Shown: piece after piece, positions 14,261 to 14,815 of the stretch
Layout: the number at the start of each line of letters is the position of its first letter
Numbering within the stretch: the stretch's first letter is position 1
The notes under the pieces: generated by a model
What the model saw: the letters and a program-made list of their open reading frames with translations, nothing else
Told to the model about the DNA's origin: nothing
Database searches by the model: none
Origin: an uncultured Succinatimonas sp.
GTDB taxonomy: Bacteria; Pseudomonadota; Gammaproteobacteria; Enterobacterales; Succinivibrionaceae
Reading direction: 5' to 3'
Assembly (NCBI GenBank): GCA_937896115.1
Contig: CALBLB010000079.1
Span: 1 to 14,815, forward strand
DNA length: 14,815 nucleotides
Translations under genes and position numbers: made by a program

Positions 14261-14815
14261 TGGCGGAAATTTTTAAGAAACTTGATCCGGCTTTGCAACG
14301 CTGGATCTTCAGGCAAGGTTGGCAGGATCTGCTTCCGGTACAAAAAGCCGCGTTGGATCCTGTATTGGAAGGTAAAAGCGACGTCATTATTTCCGCATCT
14401 ACGGCCAGCGGAAAAACCGAAGCGGCTTTTTTACCGGCGCTTACTGCGGTAAACCGCCCCGAAGTAAAAAAAGGCATACGCATACTTTGCGTATCCCCCT
14501 TAAAAGCACTGATTAACGATCAGTACCGACGACTGGATCTCATGACCAGCGAGATGCATCTTAGGATCACTCCCTGGCATGGCGATGTAGGCGGAGGACA
14601 CAAAGATCAGCTGATAAAAGATCCTGACGGGATCTTGCTCACCACTCCTGAATCCCTAGAATCCTTGCTTATAAGCCGCCGCCGCTGGCTAAAAGATGCT
14701 TTGGCACCTTTGCGCTACATCATTGTCGACGAATTCCATGCCTTTATGGGAACCCAACGCGGTTATCAATTACAATCTCAATTGCACCGCGTGGAGAACT
14801 TGTGCGGAAGACTGA
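14260..14815 (+). CDS. DEAD/DEAH-box helicase (Lhr/BrxHI-like), 3' end beyond window
   Basis: The open frame from the ATG at 14260 runs 185 codons to the last base with no stop. It starts on the final A of the BrxD-like stop (TGATG), the tightest coupling possible. Superfamily 2 motifs in order: Q28 in LLPVQKAA (Q-motif), Walker A SASTASGKTEAAF (45-57), motif Ia VSPLKALINDQ (78-88), WHGDVGGG (106-113), motif Ib LLTTPESLESLL (126-137) and motif II VDEFHAF (156-162). DEFH in place of DEAD/DEVH and the SPLKAL and TTPESL forms point to the large Lhr-type helicases, which include BrxHI. About 750 or more residues are expected in total. Likely an ATP-driven DNA helicase acting with the BrxD-like ATPase. 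Confidence 0.9.
   Translation, partial: MAEIFKKLDPALQRWIFRQGWQDLLPVQKAALDPVLEGKSDVIISASTASGKTEAAFLPALTAVNRPEVKKGIRILCVSPLKALINDQYRRLDLMTSEMHLRITPWHGDVGGGHKDQLIKDPDGILLTTPESLESLLISRRRWLKDALAPLRYIIVDEFHAFMGTQRGYQLQSQLHRVENLCGRL

Noticed and set aside
12881..14815. Complete BREX locus
   Set aside because: Only BrxD-like and helicase genes are visible; no PglZ, BrxC or methylase lies in the window.

Overview
The window looks like a chromosomal segment of a gammaproteobacterium. PrmA and RecJ are of the ordinary gammaproteobacterial kind. The backbone is of moderate GC (one line inside prmA hand-counts to 30/60 G+C) and GATC-dense, and it carries a polyphosphate-type glucokinase. A gut or rumen member of the Succinivibrionaceae/Aeromonadales would fit, but that is a guess from style and I cannot place the genus.

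Layout. (1) 1-2440, backbone: the 3' part of a polyphosphate glucokinase gene (ppgK, +) converges on recJ (-) with 5 bases between the stops. (2) 2564-9903, an AT-rich island (sample lines hand-count to 20-43% G+C): nine genes, all on the minus strand and packed as one operon, read right to left. In order they are a WavE-family glycosyltransferase, a sugar nucleotidyltransferase, a GDPD-fold protein, a HAD phosphatase, a second nucleotidyltransferase with a degenerate nucleotide loop, a ParB/Srx-domain protein, a D12-class DNA adenine methyltransferase, a cupin and a second WavE-family glycosyltransferase. A small HTH gene of backbone composition (9917-10129) lies directly upstream. (3) 10130-10432, a 303-base divergent intergenic region with an A12 tract, an inverted repeat and promoter elements. 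(4) 10433-12749, backbone: a PtsG-sized EIIC-EIIB-like membrane protein that has lost its key PTS residues overlaps prmA. (5) 12881-14815: a BrxD-like (DUF2791) ATPase coupled to the start of a large Lhr/BrxHI-like DEAD/DEAH helicase that runs off the window.

How the genes may work together. The island looks like an accessory surface-glycan cassette. Two nucleotidyltransferases, a phosphatase, a GDPD-fold protein and a cupin would make or trim an activated sugar, polyol or phospho-substituent, and two WavE transferases would attach it to LPS core or a similar acceptor. No flippase, polymerase or exporter is present, so it probably decorates a glycan made elsewhere. The ParB-like and adenine methyltransferase genes sit in the middle of this operon and are translationally coupled to it. 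That is the strangest arrangement in the window: either a DNA-modification module riding in a glycan operon, or a ParB-fold protein doing something other than DNA partitioning. The BrxD-like/helicase pair is a second candidate defence or DNA-processing module. It has no BREX methylase or PglZ in view, and its rest lies to the right of the window.
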